Shown here in pieces: positions 1-7,669 of a stretch of DNA of 64,000 bases. Both the position numbers and the translations under genes were made by a program. Origin of the DNA: Nostocales cyanobacterium HT-58-2 (GTDB taxonomy: Bacteria > Cyanobacteriota > Cyanobacteriia > Cyanobacteriales > Nostocaceae); assembly GCA_002163975.1 (NCBI GenBank), contig CP019636.1, positions 4,398,501 through 4,462,500 on the forward strand, given 5' to 3'. Numbering within the stretch: the stretch's first letter is position 1; each line of letters opens with the position of its first letter. The notes beneath the pieces were generated by a model. The model was not told where the DNA came from. It did no database searches and was given only the letters and a program-made list of their open reading frames with translations.

Positions 1-481
1 GGTAGTCCGTTTTTCTTTGTTCTACAGTTGGTTCAAAAACTTGTTTTAAAAGAACCAATCCTTCCTCAATTTGTAGAATTTGCTCTTGTGTGAGGTTAGT
101 GAAAAGGTCAGCAATGCGATCGCGAGTTTGTTGGCGAGCTTGTTCAAGGTGATGCAGTCCTGCTTCAGTTAGCTTGAGGACAACACGCCGCCTTTCTTGC
201 GGGTGATCGTTGCGATGAACATAGTGACGCTGAACGAGCCGTTCTATAGTTGCTGATGCTGTCGCACGGGTCACTCCTAGGTGTTCGGCAAGATCAGAAA
301 GTGAAGCACCAGGGTGACGATCCAAAAATGCGAGGGTCCGAAATTGAGGGACAGACAACGTAGTAGAGCCTATCGCACGCATATCTGCTCGAATTGCTCG
401 CATGATTAATGGGATTGTCTCCATCACCTTAGCCGCACAATCTTTAGAAGTTGTTTTTTGAGAAGTTTGCTCCAAGCCCAT
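1..481 (-). CDS. MarR-family transcriptional regulator (3' end outside window)
   Basis: The frame opens at an ATG at 481 and stays open to the window edge, giving about 160 residues without the C-terminus. It has the MarR winged-helix layout: an N-terminal helix, then SVPQFRTLAFLDRHPGASLS, a recognition-helix region reading GVTRATASATIERLVQR, and a basic wing reading HPQERRRVVLKLTEAG. MarR proteins are dimeric regulators that usually repress nearby efflux or stress genes and are released by small ligands. It lies downstream on the same strand as the DrrAB-like ABC genes, which makes them the obvious candidate target. The ligand cannot be read from the sequence. Confidence 0.88.
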   Translation of the reverse strand, partial: MGLEQTSQKTTSKDCAAKVMETIPLIMRAIRADMRAIGSTTLSVPQFRTLAFLDRHPGASLSDLAEHLGVTRATASATIERLVQRHYVHRNDHPQERRRVVLKLTEAGLHHLEQARQQTRDRIADLFTNLTQEQILQIEEGLVLLKQVFEPTVEQRKTDY

Positions 482-601
482 TTGATTATTATTTTTCCTC
501 AGTCACTGAAGTATAACGATGCAAAGTTGCCATTCTACTCTAGAGATAACAATCTCTTAACGTCTGCTGCTACCTACTTAGATACAATCTGCTATGGCAA
601 A

Positions 602-633
602 ATCGTAGGTAAAGCATCGTCTCTACCTACGAT
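602..633. repeat. 10-bp perfect inverted repeat between the ABC permease and marR
   Basis: The arms ATCGTAGGTA and TACCTACGAT are separated by 12 bases. The site lies in the 226-bp gap between the efflux permease and the MarR gene. It could be a stem at the end of the ABC transcript or part of a regulator-binding site. No T-run follows it, so it is a weak terminator candidate. Confidence 0.5.
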
Positions 634-707
634 ATATAGATTTGCGTCAACAAAAACGCTAAAACTTGCAGTGACTTAGATTATAGTATGAGTGCCTGTA
701 AAATAGG

Positions 708-1562
708 TTACATAACCACGCGTGGATACAGTCGTCCACTAATGATTGTCATGACCACAATTGCAAGTAGCAGAACCGTAAAGTCTAGAGCAAACCCGTA
801 TGTGCTTGTGCCATTTGCCAGCATTGTACCTCTTAGGGCATCAACTTGATATGTCAATGGATTGAGATACGAAAGAACCTGCAACCATTTTGGCATCAGT
901 GAAATAGGGTAAATAGCATTGCTAGCAAAGAAAAATGGCATCGTCATTAACTGACCAATTCCTGTAAAGCGGTCTCTTGTTTTTACCAAACAGGCAATGA
1001 TGAGTGAAAAAGTTGAGAAACAGACTGCTCCCAGAACCACAATCAGCACAACTGCCATAATAGACAGAGGGTTGAAATTTAACTTGACACCGAGCAGCAG
1101 TGATAATCCATAGATAATAACTATCTGAGGTAGACTTCGCACCCCTGAAGATAGGGATTTGCCCAGTACCATCGCTACATGAGGAGTAGGGCTAGCCAGG
1201 AACTTGTGAACGATTCCTAGGTCTTTTTCCCAAATAATTGACATACCACCTGTAAAAATTGCCATGAACAGCACGCTTTGAGCCAGAATGCCAGCAGCCA
1301 TAAAGTCCAGATATGGCAACCCATTGGTGGGAATAGCGCGAATTCGACTGAACACTTGTCCAAAAATGAGAAGCCACAATGCAGGTTGCGCTGTACGCAA
1401 GAGGATATCGCTTGGATCGTGCCATAGCTTACGTACTTCCAACTCGACAATGATGAGTGTCTTTGTGATCAGTTCTGAGATTGCAGCCAACAAGTTTTCT
1501 GGACCAGAGGATTGTCCCTTAGCCCAACCGGCGAGCAGTGCGTCTGACTCTTGATGTCTCAT
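708..1562 (-). CDS. ABC-2 type (DrrB-like) drug-efflux permease
   Basis: This 284-residue integral membrane protein is of the ABC-2/DrrB class. A hydrophilic N-terminus of about 50 residues is followed by about six hydrophobic segments, starting near PALWLLIFGQVFSRI and ending near the C-terminus. The segment SNAIYPISLMPKWLQVLSYL with NPLTYQVDALRG is typical of daunorubicin-type exporter permeases. The start at 1562 lies inside the ATPase gene, so the two genes overlap by 44 bp in different frames, which implies translational coupling. With the ATPase it should form an inner-membrane exporter. The substrate is unknown. Confidence 0.9.
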   Translation of the reverse strand: MRHQESDALLAGWAKGQSSGPENLLAAISELITKTLIIVELEVRKLWHDPSDILLRTAQPALWLLIFGQVFSRIRAIPTNGLPYLDFMAAGILAQSVLFMAIFTGGMSIIWEKDLGIVHKFLASPTPHVAMVLGKSLSSGVRSLPQIVIIYGLSLLLGVKLNFNPLSIMAVVLIVVLGAVCFSTFSLIIACLVKTRDRFTGIGQLMTMPFFFASNAIYPISLMPKWLQVLSYLNPLTYQVDALRGTMLANGTSTYGFALDFTVLLLAIVVMTIISGRLYPRVVM

Positions 1563-2343
1563 GGTAGCTGACTCCTGATGCTAATTGGTCACCTGTGTAG
1601 TGGATAAACACGTCATCTAAAGTTACATCGTTCCTACCCAAAGAAGCTTTCAAGTCTGTTGGTGTACCAGTAATAACAACCTTACCTCTATGCATAATTG
1701 CCACTCGGTTACATAAGCTATCTGCTTCTTCTAAAAAATGAGTGGTTAACAGTACGGTCGTGCCATAATTCTCAAGGAGTTGTTGCACAAGCTCCCACAC
1801 CTGACTGCGTGCTATGGGATCTAGCCCTACAGTTGGTTCATCAAGAAACAAAATTTTAGGTTGATGCAGAATTGATTGAGCAATTTCCAGTTTGCGGATC
1901 ATACCGCCAGAGTAGTTTCGCACTAGCCTGTGTGCGACATCCTGCAAACCCATGAATAATAGAGCCTCCCGAATTCGATGTTCCCGTTTGGCTCGGGGAA
2001 TATCGTACAATTTTGCAAAAATCAGTAGGTTTTCGTAACCTGTTAAATTGCCATCCGCAGAAAGAGCTTGGGGAACATAACCAATGACTCGCCTTACTGC
2101 AGGTGCTTGATGTATCACATCAAATCCAGCAATGACCGCCTGTCCTGAACTAGGGGGCAATAGAGTCGTCAACATCTTGATTGCCGTACTCTTACCGGCA
2201 CCGTTTGGTCCTAGCAAGCCAAAAACTTCACCGACTTCTATAGTGAAACTCAAGGCATCTACTGCAATAAATTTGCCAAATTTGCGAGTGAGCGCGTCCG
2301 TTTGCAATGCTGTCTCTCTCGCAGTGATTGTCAGTTGCGCCAC
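1519..2343 (-). CDS. DrrA-type ABC transporter ATP-binding protein
   Basis: This 274-residue ATPase has Walker A GPNGAGKST near residues 45-53, the signature SGGMIRKLE, Walker B LFLDEPTVGLD, and the DrrA-type C-terminal stretch LDDVFIHYTG. DrrA ATPases power export of hydrophobic drugs or lipids through a DrrB permease, which here follows with a 44-bp overlap. The chosen start is GTG at 2343; a GGAGG lies about 12 bases upstream, somewhat far. A TTAGAT-T-ATCTAA palindrome sits 22 bp upstream and may be the operator for the neighbouring MarR protein. Confidence 0.92.
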   Translation of the reverse strand: MAQLTITARETALQTDALTRKFGKFIAVDALSFTIEVGEVFGLLGPNGAGKSTAIKMLTTLLPPSSGQAVIAGFDVIHQAPAVRRVIGYVPQALSADGNLTGYENLLIFAKLYDIPRAKREHRIREALLFMGLQDVAHRLVRNYSGGMIRKLEIAQSILHQPKILFLDEPTVGLDPIARSQVWELVQQLLENYGTTVLLTTHFLEEADSLCNRVAIMHRGKVVITGTPTDLKASLGRNDVTLDDVFIHYTGDQLASGVSYHETSRVRRTARRLG

Positions 2344-2365
2344 GAATGAGATTTGCCTCCATTGA

Positions 2366-2378
2366 TTAGATTATCTAA
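2366..2378. promoter_or_regulatory. Candidate MarR/SlyA-like operator
   Basis: TTAGATTATCTAA is a perfect palindrome around a central T, about 22 bp upstream of the ABC ATPase start. The SlyA subgroup of MarR proteins binds TTAGCAAGCTAA-like sites. A MarR gene lies downstream in this cluster. Binding is inferred from shape and position only. Confidence 0.35.
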
Positions 2379-2447
2379 CAATTAGTTTGGCATATATTTT
2401 ATCACTCAAAGGATAGACCTAGAAAGATAGCCGTCACCCTCAAGGGT

Positions 2448-2497
2448 GGGGCTAGACAGACAAAGCCTGCCAAAGCAGGCTTTGTCTGTCTAGCCCC
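2448..2497. repeat. Long perfect palindrome (23-bp arms, 4-nt loop)
   Basis: Arms at 2448-2470 and 2475-2497 are exactly complementary around the loop CAAA. The inner part, AAGCCTGC/GCAGGCTT, recurs as the stem at 4885-4904. It lies in the 851-bp gap 2344-3194, which otherwise holds one more inverted repeat and no credible gene. It could be a dispersed palindromic repeat or a strong terminator for the divergent region. No T-run is adjacent. Confidence 0.75.
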
Positions 2498-2629
2498 AGA
2501 CTTTAGCTTGCTGTTCCTAACTCTTTCATGCATCAAAGGTTTTATGTCAATCCACGCAGGCTAAGAGCACTAACTTGAAGCAAATTATCAATCTGATATA
2601 GAAATCCGGTTTGATTTTTCAAAAGATAC

Positions 2630-2667
2630 GTAGGGGAGCCAGTGCGTTGCGGTACTGGCTCCCCTAC
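2630..2667. repeat. 14-bp inverted repeat (GTAGGGGAGCCAGT arms)
   Basis: Arms at 2630-2643 and 2654-2667 are perfectly complementary around a 10-base loop GCGTTGCGGT. GC-rich hairpins containing GTAGGGG are common dispersed repeats in filamentous cyanobacteria, and fragments such as GCGTTGCGGT recur near 50440 in this window. The remainder of 2668-3194 is AT-rich and shows no gene. Confidence 0.65.
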
Positions 2668-3194
2668 AATTACTAACTTGGTTCAAAAATCAAATAGTAG
2701 CCCTATAGAGGAATATTGTTTAATTCTCCAGTTTTTTGACGATTCTTGTTAGTCATATTATCTCTACTCAATGACCTGCACAATATTAGATCAAAAGAAT
2801 TGACAATCAAACCAAAATTTTTTTCATTTAAATTGTTCATGAAATTTTGTAGTCTTTTTGGTGAAAGTAATATTAAATTCCTCGAGTTTCAACTTCACCG
2901 TCATATTTTTTGCTCTGATAACTATACATAGCAAGAGTCAGATTTCATGTTACTACATCCTTTGCTAAGTTATCGCTAAAAATTTGTATAAGAAAAGCAG
3001 GTTGTAGATTGAGTTTATGAGTTTAGGGTTTCAAAGGTTATGCACTCATTCAACCTCAAAGTCAATAGATTTTCCTAACAATACTATTGTTTTCATCGAG
3101 ATTTCTTTAACAAGACAGTATGAAAAAGCTGCCTTCAGTTTGTCCTGATGCTGTCACTATAACTGATGAATTTGTGTAAGAAGGAGTAATTCTG

Positions 3195-4529
3195 ATGAGT
3201 AATAACAGTATCCAAGGTAATGGCAATTGGTACTACACAAATGGTCAATGGGAGTCTGATGAGGGTGCCGACTTAAGTGTGGCTGATGCCTTCGCTAGTG
3301 GGAACCCCCCTGCTGGTTATATTCCTGATAACATTTCTAGTGCTACAGGTAATCCCTTGGCTGGTAGCAGTAGCAGTAGTAGTAGCGGCACTGACTTCGG
3401 TGGCAGCATACCTTTTGCTGGTAGCGGTAATAGTAGTAGTGACAACCCCTTCGCTGGGGGCAATCCCTTCATGATAGGTGGTGGAGGAAACGTATCTACC
3501 ACCAGTGCAGATGGTCAGTACACCTACAACTACACTCGGACTGCGGATGCACGGAGCTTAGTTCCTGATGATAACAGCCCCTTTGCTAAATTACTCGGTG
3601 TCCTTGGTGTTGGCAGTGACTCCTCTTCTAATAGCGGTAGCAATCCGTTCGCTGGTGGTAGCAATCCCTTCAGTGGTGGTAGCACTCCTACTGGGGACAC
3701 TAACCCACAATTAGGTGGGAATAACCCCTACTTTGCTGGTAATGGCAGCGGAAACTCTGCCTTGGGTAGTAGTGACAAGTTCCCTGGAAACTTGCCGATC
3801 GCTAACACCGCTCCCTCTTCGACAAGTGATAGTATCCTACCAGAAGCTCCTGAAGGTCTATCTGTACCATACAACAGCAACAACTGGATATCCGACCTCA
3901 AAGATTTACAATCAGGTGAACCTGGTGCTAGTACAAGCGGCAACACAGGTAGTGGAAATGGCAACTGGTTCTACGCAAGTAACAATACTGCCAACGGCAA
4001 TGGCAATTGGTACTTTAGTGATGGCAACACCACTGACGGAAATGGCAACTGGTTCTACGCAAGTAACAACACTGCCAACGGCAATGGCAATTGGTACTTT
4101 GGTAGTGGCAACACCACCGACGGAAATGGCAACTGGTCTAGTGGTGGTAACAACACCATCAACGGAAATGGCAATAGACCCAGTGGCAGTGGCAACACCA
4201 TCAACGGTAATGGCAATAAACCCAGTGGCAGTGGCAACAATATTCTTGGTAATGCCAACACTTCCAACACCAGTGGTAACAATATCCTTGGGAATCATGT
4301 TGAAACCAGTGGTGATGGCAAAGCATACATTGGTAACGATGACTGGTCCTTCGACATCCTTAATGAACTAAAATCCCTTCAGAGCGGTGTGTCAGGAGTC
4401 GGTAGTGATGTCAACAATTTTCTTAGCAATCCTGACCTGATATCAACCACCACGAGCAAAGAAGGCTTTTCAAATTCTCCTTTCTTAACTAACTCAAATT
4501 ATCAATTTGATTTTTCTAGTGGCCTATAA
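3195..4529 (+). CDS. Gly/Asn/Ser-rich repeat protein, function unknown
   Basis: This 444-residue low-complexity protein starts at ATG 3195 behind a strong AAGAAGGAG. The N-terminus already carries GNGNWYY. Residues about 30-180 have Ser runs and SNPFAGG-type units, and residues about 254-380 form nine units of 14 residues, each opening with GN. There is no signal peptide, membrane segment or known catalytic motif. Trp and Tyr at fixed repeat positions suggest a repetitive fold or assembly protein rather than an enzyme. I do not recognise the family. It has no co-directional neighbour within 1 kb and seems to be monocistronic. Confidence 0.8.
   Translation: MSNNSIQGNGNWYYTNGQWESDEGADLSVADAFASGNPPAGYIPDNISSATGNPLAGSSSSSSSGTDFGGSIPFAGSGNSSSDNPFAGGNPFMIGGGGNVSTTSADGQYTYNYTRTADARSLVPDDNSPFAKLLGVLGVGSDSSSNSGSNPFAGGSNPFSGGSTPTGDTNPQLGGNNPYFAGNGSGNSALGSSDKFPGNLPIANTAPSSTSDSILPEAPEGLSVPYNSNNWISDLKDLQSGEPGASTSGNTGSGNGNWFYASNNTANGNGNWYFSDGNTTDGNGNWFYASNNTANGNGNWYFGSGNTTDGNGNWSSGGNNTINGNGNRPSGSGNTINGNGNKPSGSGNNILGNANTSNTSGNNILGNHVETSGDGKAYIGNDDWSFDILNELKSLQSGVSGVGSDVNNFLSNPDLISTTTSKEGFSNSPFLTNSNYQFDFSSGL
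3954..4331 (+). repeat. 42-bp tandem repeat encoding 14-residue GNGNW units
   Basis: About nine 42-bp units sit inside the Gly/Asn-rich protein gene. The first four alternate between GNGNWFYASNNTAN and GNGNWYF(S/G)(D/S/G)GNTTD types. Later units lose the Trp (GNGNRPSGSGNTIN, GNGNKPSGSGNNIL) and the last are degenerate. The alternation points to expansion as an 84-bp pair. Confidence 0.85.
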
Positions 4530-5742
4530 TCCAATCCAGTTTATCCCTCTTCTGTCACTCTGGGAAAAGAAAAATAAGAGCCAAATTTTCAAATTTATAC
4601 CAAATAAAAAAATGTTTGCGACAGATAACCCCACCCGCCCTATCGGGCACCCTCCCCTTAATCAGGGGAGGGTTGGGGAGGGGTTCAACCGATGTGTTGC
4701 ATTCTTTTTTCAAATTGGTGTTAGATAGGGTGAGCATTTGAGCGTTTATTTTCTAATAGAATGGCTGAAAACAAGATTTTTGGTAAAAGTCCTACGCTGT
4801 AAGTGTTCTAGATTATTTTCTTCCTAAAGTGATAAAAGAGGGATTAGATAAGCTCACAGGCTAAAGCCTGGAGCTACAAAAGCCAAGCCTGCCTCCGCAG
4901 GCTTTTAAAGTTATGCCAGATAAGGAGGGGATGCCATGGCGGATAGTCAATGCATCAAAAATCAAGGCAGTCTCTTTCTTCTGAGGTGAAGCAATTCTAT
5001 GAGAAATGCAGTTTTATCCCCTCACCCGTTGTGCCGATGACCCTCATGGTAACGATCGCAGATGATCTGGAAGTGTCTAAAGCCGGGTAGGTTAGATGGT
5101 TTGGTACCGTCCATTCCCGAAAAAGATTTTGGGCGTTGCAGAATAGTGGGATGAATTGAGTAGGCAGGGGTGCAGGGGAAGCAGGGGAAGAGATTTTATA
5201 ACTTGCGAAATCATCCCTTGATTCAGCAATGCCAGATTTTGTAACCCAAATCAGCCCGTGGCAGAAGGATTCAGCCTAGATTGGGATAACTCTTTTTGCA
5301 CAGATGCGGGAATAATAACTAATCAGCCGGACATGATATAACCAGTTATGTCCTCTTGAACCTCAGTGGTTAGTTTTTATATAACAAGTTGATGTCTACG
5401 TTAACTGGTTATGGTACACCGTCATGTCTGCATTAATCTGCCAACTCTTATGTCTGCAATTATTGAAATGCCCTATTGCTCTCGCTTCGCTCGCGCCCCC
5501 ACTCGCTCCACTGCTATCGTTATCTGCTCCACATGACTCACGAAATAACCCACGAATTTGGCGATCGCCACAACGACCTTATCACCACAACGATTTTTAC
5601 CTCAGCTGCGACCGCTGCCAAAATCTGCCAAATTGACTAGCTGACACTACATAAATAAGTTACATGGTAATTATATGGTAAAAATTTTCTGATAGTTCTT
5701 GAAATTTTATGTTAAATAAATTATTGAATTAGAGGATGTTCT
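4530..5742. other. 1.2-kb intergenic region with short hairpins, no credible gene
   Basis: A hairpin CCCTCCCCT/AGGGGAGGG lies at 4650-4672, next to a second GC-rich block CGCCCTATCGGGC. A stem AAGCCTGC/GCAGGCTT lies at 4885-4904. A run of GCAGGGG units lies near 5166-5190. Between 5320 and 5460 short words such as TTATGTC and AACTGGTTAT recur. Open frames here are short with unlike-protein composition. It looks like a repeat-rich spacer. Confidence 0.6.
4885..4904. repeat. Hairpin AAGCCTGC/GCAGGCTT
   Basis: An 8-bp stem closes a CTCC loop and is followed by TTTT. It shares its stem with the centre of the long palindrome at 2448-2497. It may be a repeat copy or a terminator. Confidence 0.5.
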
Positions 5743-6348
5743 ATGCATTTTGATTTAGTACAAATCATAAAATCATTAGGTTACTTTGGAGTATGGGGAA
5801 TTATTTTTGCTGAATCAGGCTTACTGATTGGCTTTTTTCTCCCAGGTGATAGTTTGCTGTTCACAGCTGGATTTGTTGCCTCTCAGAAATTACTGAACAT
5901 CTGGGTTCTAATAATTGGTGCTTTTATCTGTGCAGTTCTTGGTGATAACGTCGGTTATGCGACTGGACACAAATTTGGTCGTAGGCTCTTTCAAAAAGAA
6001 GATTCATGGTTATTTCATAAAAAACATTTGGTAAAAACTACAAATTTTTATCAAAAACATGGTAAAAAAACACTTGTCTTAGCACGATTTGTGCCAATAG
6101 TGCGAACTTTTGCACCAATTGTAGCTGGAATTGGGACAATGCATTATCGCACATTTATGTCCTATAATTTGATTGGCGGTTTGATGTGGACATTTGGTAT
6201 AACTCTGTTAGGATTTTTCTTAGGAAAATCACTACCTGCTGAACAGGTAGATAAGTATTTGTTGCCAATTATTGCATTAATAATTGTTATTTCTTTAGTA
6301 CCATCAATTATTCACGTTATTAAAGAAAATAAGACAAACCGAAATTGA
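5743..6348 (+). CDS. DedA-family (VTT/SNARE-associated) membrane protein
   Basis: This 201-residue protein begins at ATG 5743 with AGAGGA about 7 bases upstream. It has the DedA pattern: FAESGLLIGFFLPGDSLLF near residues 23-41, GDNVGYATGHKFGRR near 67-81, and the conserved ARFVPIVRTFAPIVAG near 113-128, followed by two hydrophobic segments. DedA proteins are inner-membrane proteins linked to lipid-carrier flipping and envelope homeostasis. The conserved Glu and Arg residues are present. It stands alone on its strand, so there is no operon context. Confidence 0.9.
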   Translation: MHFDLVQIIKSLGYFGVWGIIFAESGLLIGFFLPGDSLLFTAGFVASQKLLNIWVLIIGAFICAVLGDNVGYATGHKFGRRLFQKEDSWLFHKKHLVKTTNFYQKHGKKTLVLARFVPIVRTFAPIVAGIGTMHYRTFMSYNLIGGLMWTFGITLLGFFLGKSLPAEQVDKYLLPIIALIIVISLVPSIIHVIKENKTNRN

Positions 6349-6367
6349 AAAAATGTTTGTATAGGAA

Positions 6368-6431
6368 GGTGCGTTATGGCGTGTGAAATGTCTTTTGTAC
6401 AAATTTATAAACAATTTCTACCTAACGCACC
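6368..6431. repeat. Inverted repeat GGTGCGTTA/TAACGCACC downstream of dedA
   Basis: Arms at 6368-6376 and 6423-6431 are perfect and 46 bases apart. The word GGTGCGTTA recurs at 43911, also between convergent genes. This suggests a dispersed repeat that ends up in gene-end spacers. Confidence 0.5.
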
Positions 6432-6579
6432 CTTTAGTTTTATTTTTTGACTTTTAGATTATTTAGTTGTGATTCTTGACTCAATTGTCCAAAGCAGGAA
6501 TTTAAATATTTCTGAGCCATTTATCTAAATATGTACAATTTTGAAAACCTCAATTCAAAGGTAAAATTTGAGTCGTTAA

Positions 6580-7668
6580 CTATTGACTAGATACAGTATC
6601 TCGCAAGAAAGGGGCAATGTCTTCTATGGGTAGCAAATATTGAGCTGCACCTAGGGCGATCGCCTCTTTCACCATGCCAAATGCCGTACTATCTTTTTCA
6701 TCTTGGGCGACTGTCACACCTCCGACTTGAGAGATTGCCTGTAAGCCTTCTGCACCGTCATTGCCAAGTCCAGTTAATAGAATTCCGGCGCTTGTTCTGC
6801 CATAGAAGTTCGCAATGGATTTGAACATGACTGTAATGGAGGGACAATGCTTTTCTCCTGGTAAAGGTCTTGAATAAATAAACTTGCCTCGAGAATCTAA
6901 TTCAAGATGATTCTTCTCTGGAGCAAAATAAACTGTTCCAGGTGAGGGAAACTCACCATCTTCAGCAACTTTGACCTTCAACAAACATTCAGAGGATAAC
7001 CAATTCACTAATCCTGACAAAATACCTTCACCCACATGCAAGGTACAAATAATAGGCAATGGGAAATCAGGCGGGAGTTGGCAGAGAATTTTCTGCATAG
7101 CTTGAAGACCTCGTGTGGATGCCCCTATACTGATTGCCCTAATGTAAAATGTTCTATTTGTCACTTGGGGTTCAGTTTTTAAGGACGCTCTAGACGTTGT
7201 AGGTTCTACAGGAAAAGTAGGGCTCAGTTGTTGTTCTTGTGGAAATCTCGTAGTCACTTTCGTCTTAGAAAGGACTTTGATTTTAGCAATCAACGCTGCT
7301 TTGATTTGCTCGTAGTCAGTAGGCGAACCTGTGGTTGGTTTGGGGAAAACATCTGCGACTCCTGCTTGCAACAGACGAAAGATTGTGTCGATGTCAGAGT
7401 TTTGTACGAAATTGCTAATTACCAAAATTGGTCGGGGGTCTTGAGCCATAACTCGTTTGGTCAACTCCAGACCATCCATGTTTTCCATAAACAGATCTGT
7501 ACAAATGACATCTGGTTGTGTCTTGGTAATGACTTCCAGACCCTCCACACCATCGCGTGCCGTACCCACCACAGAAACCTCTGGTGAGGAATTGAGTAAT
7601 CGTTGCAAAATTTCCAGCGCAACAGGGGAATCTTCGACTAAAACCACTTTTTTTTGAAGTGCATTCAT
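6580..7668 (-). CDS. cheB: CheB-type protein-glutamate methylesterase with receiver domain
   Basis: This 362-residue protein has a receiver domain at about 1-125 (acidic pair E12/D13, phospho-acceptor D58, K110) and a methylesterase domain at about 175-360. The catalytic triad is visible as S184 in GASTRG, H211 in TLHVGEG and D304 in GLGNDGAEG. CheB removes methyl groups from chemoreceptors when phosphorylated by CheA. The usual GASTGG motif reads GASTRG here. It is the last gene of the chemotaxis operon, one base after the CheA stop, so it is almost certainly co-translated. No cheR partner is in this window. Confidence 0.93.
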   Translation of the reverse strand: MNALQKKVVLVEDSPVALEILQRLLNSSPEVSVVGTARDGVEGLEVITKTQPDVICTDLFMENMDGLELTKRVMAQDPRPILVISNFVQNSDIDTIFRLLQAGVADVFPKPTTGSPTDYEQIKAALIAKIKVLSKTKVTTRFPQEQQLSPTFPVEPTTSRASLKTEPQVTNRTFYIRAISIGASTRGLQAMQKILCQLPPDFPLPIICTLHVGEGILSGLVNWLSSECLLKVKVAEDGEFPSPGTVYFAPEKNHLELDSRGKFIYSRPLPGEKHCPSITVMFKSIANFYGRTSAGILLTGLGNDGAEGLQAISQVGGVTVAQDEKDSTAFGMVKEAIALGAAQYLLPIEDIAPFLRDTVSSQ

Positions 7669-7669
7669 G

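Noticed and set aside
2746..2931. 61-residue frame upstream of the Gly/Asn-rich gene
   Set aside because: AT-driven Phe/Lys-rich composition and no ribosome site.
3277..4371. Long alternative frames inside the Gly/Asn-rich protein gene on both strands
   Set aside because: They arise from the period-42 repeats; only the 3195 frame has a ribosome site and a full-length product.
5424..5636. 70-residue frame before dedA
   Set aside because: No ribosome site, repeat-derived composition (TCGCTTCGCTCGCG), no protein-like pattern.
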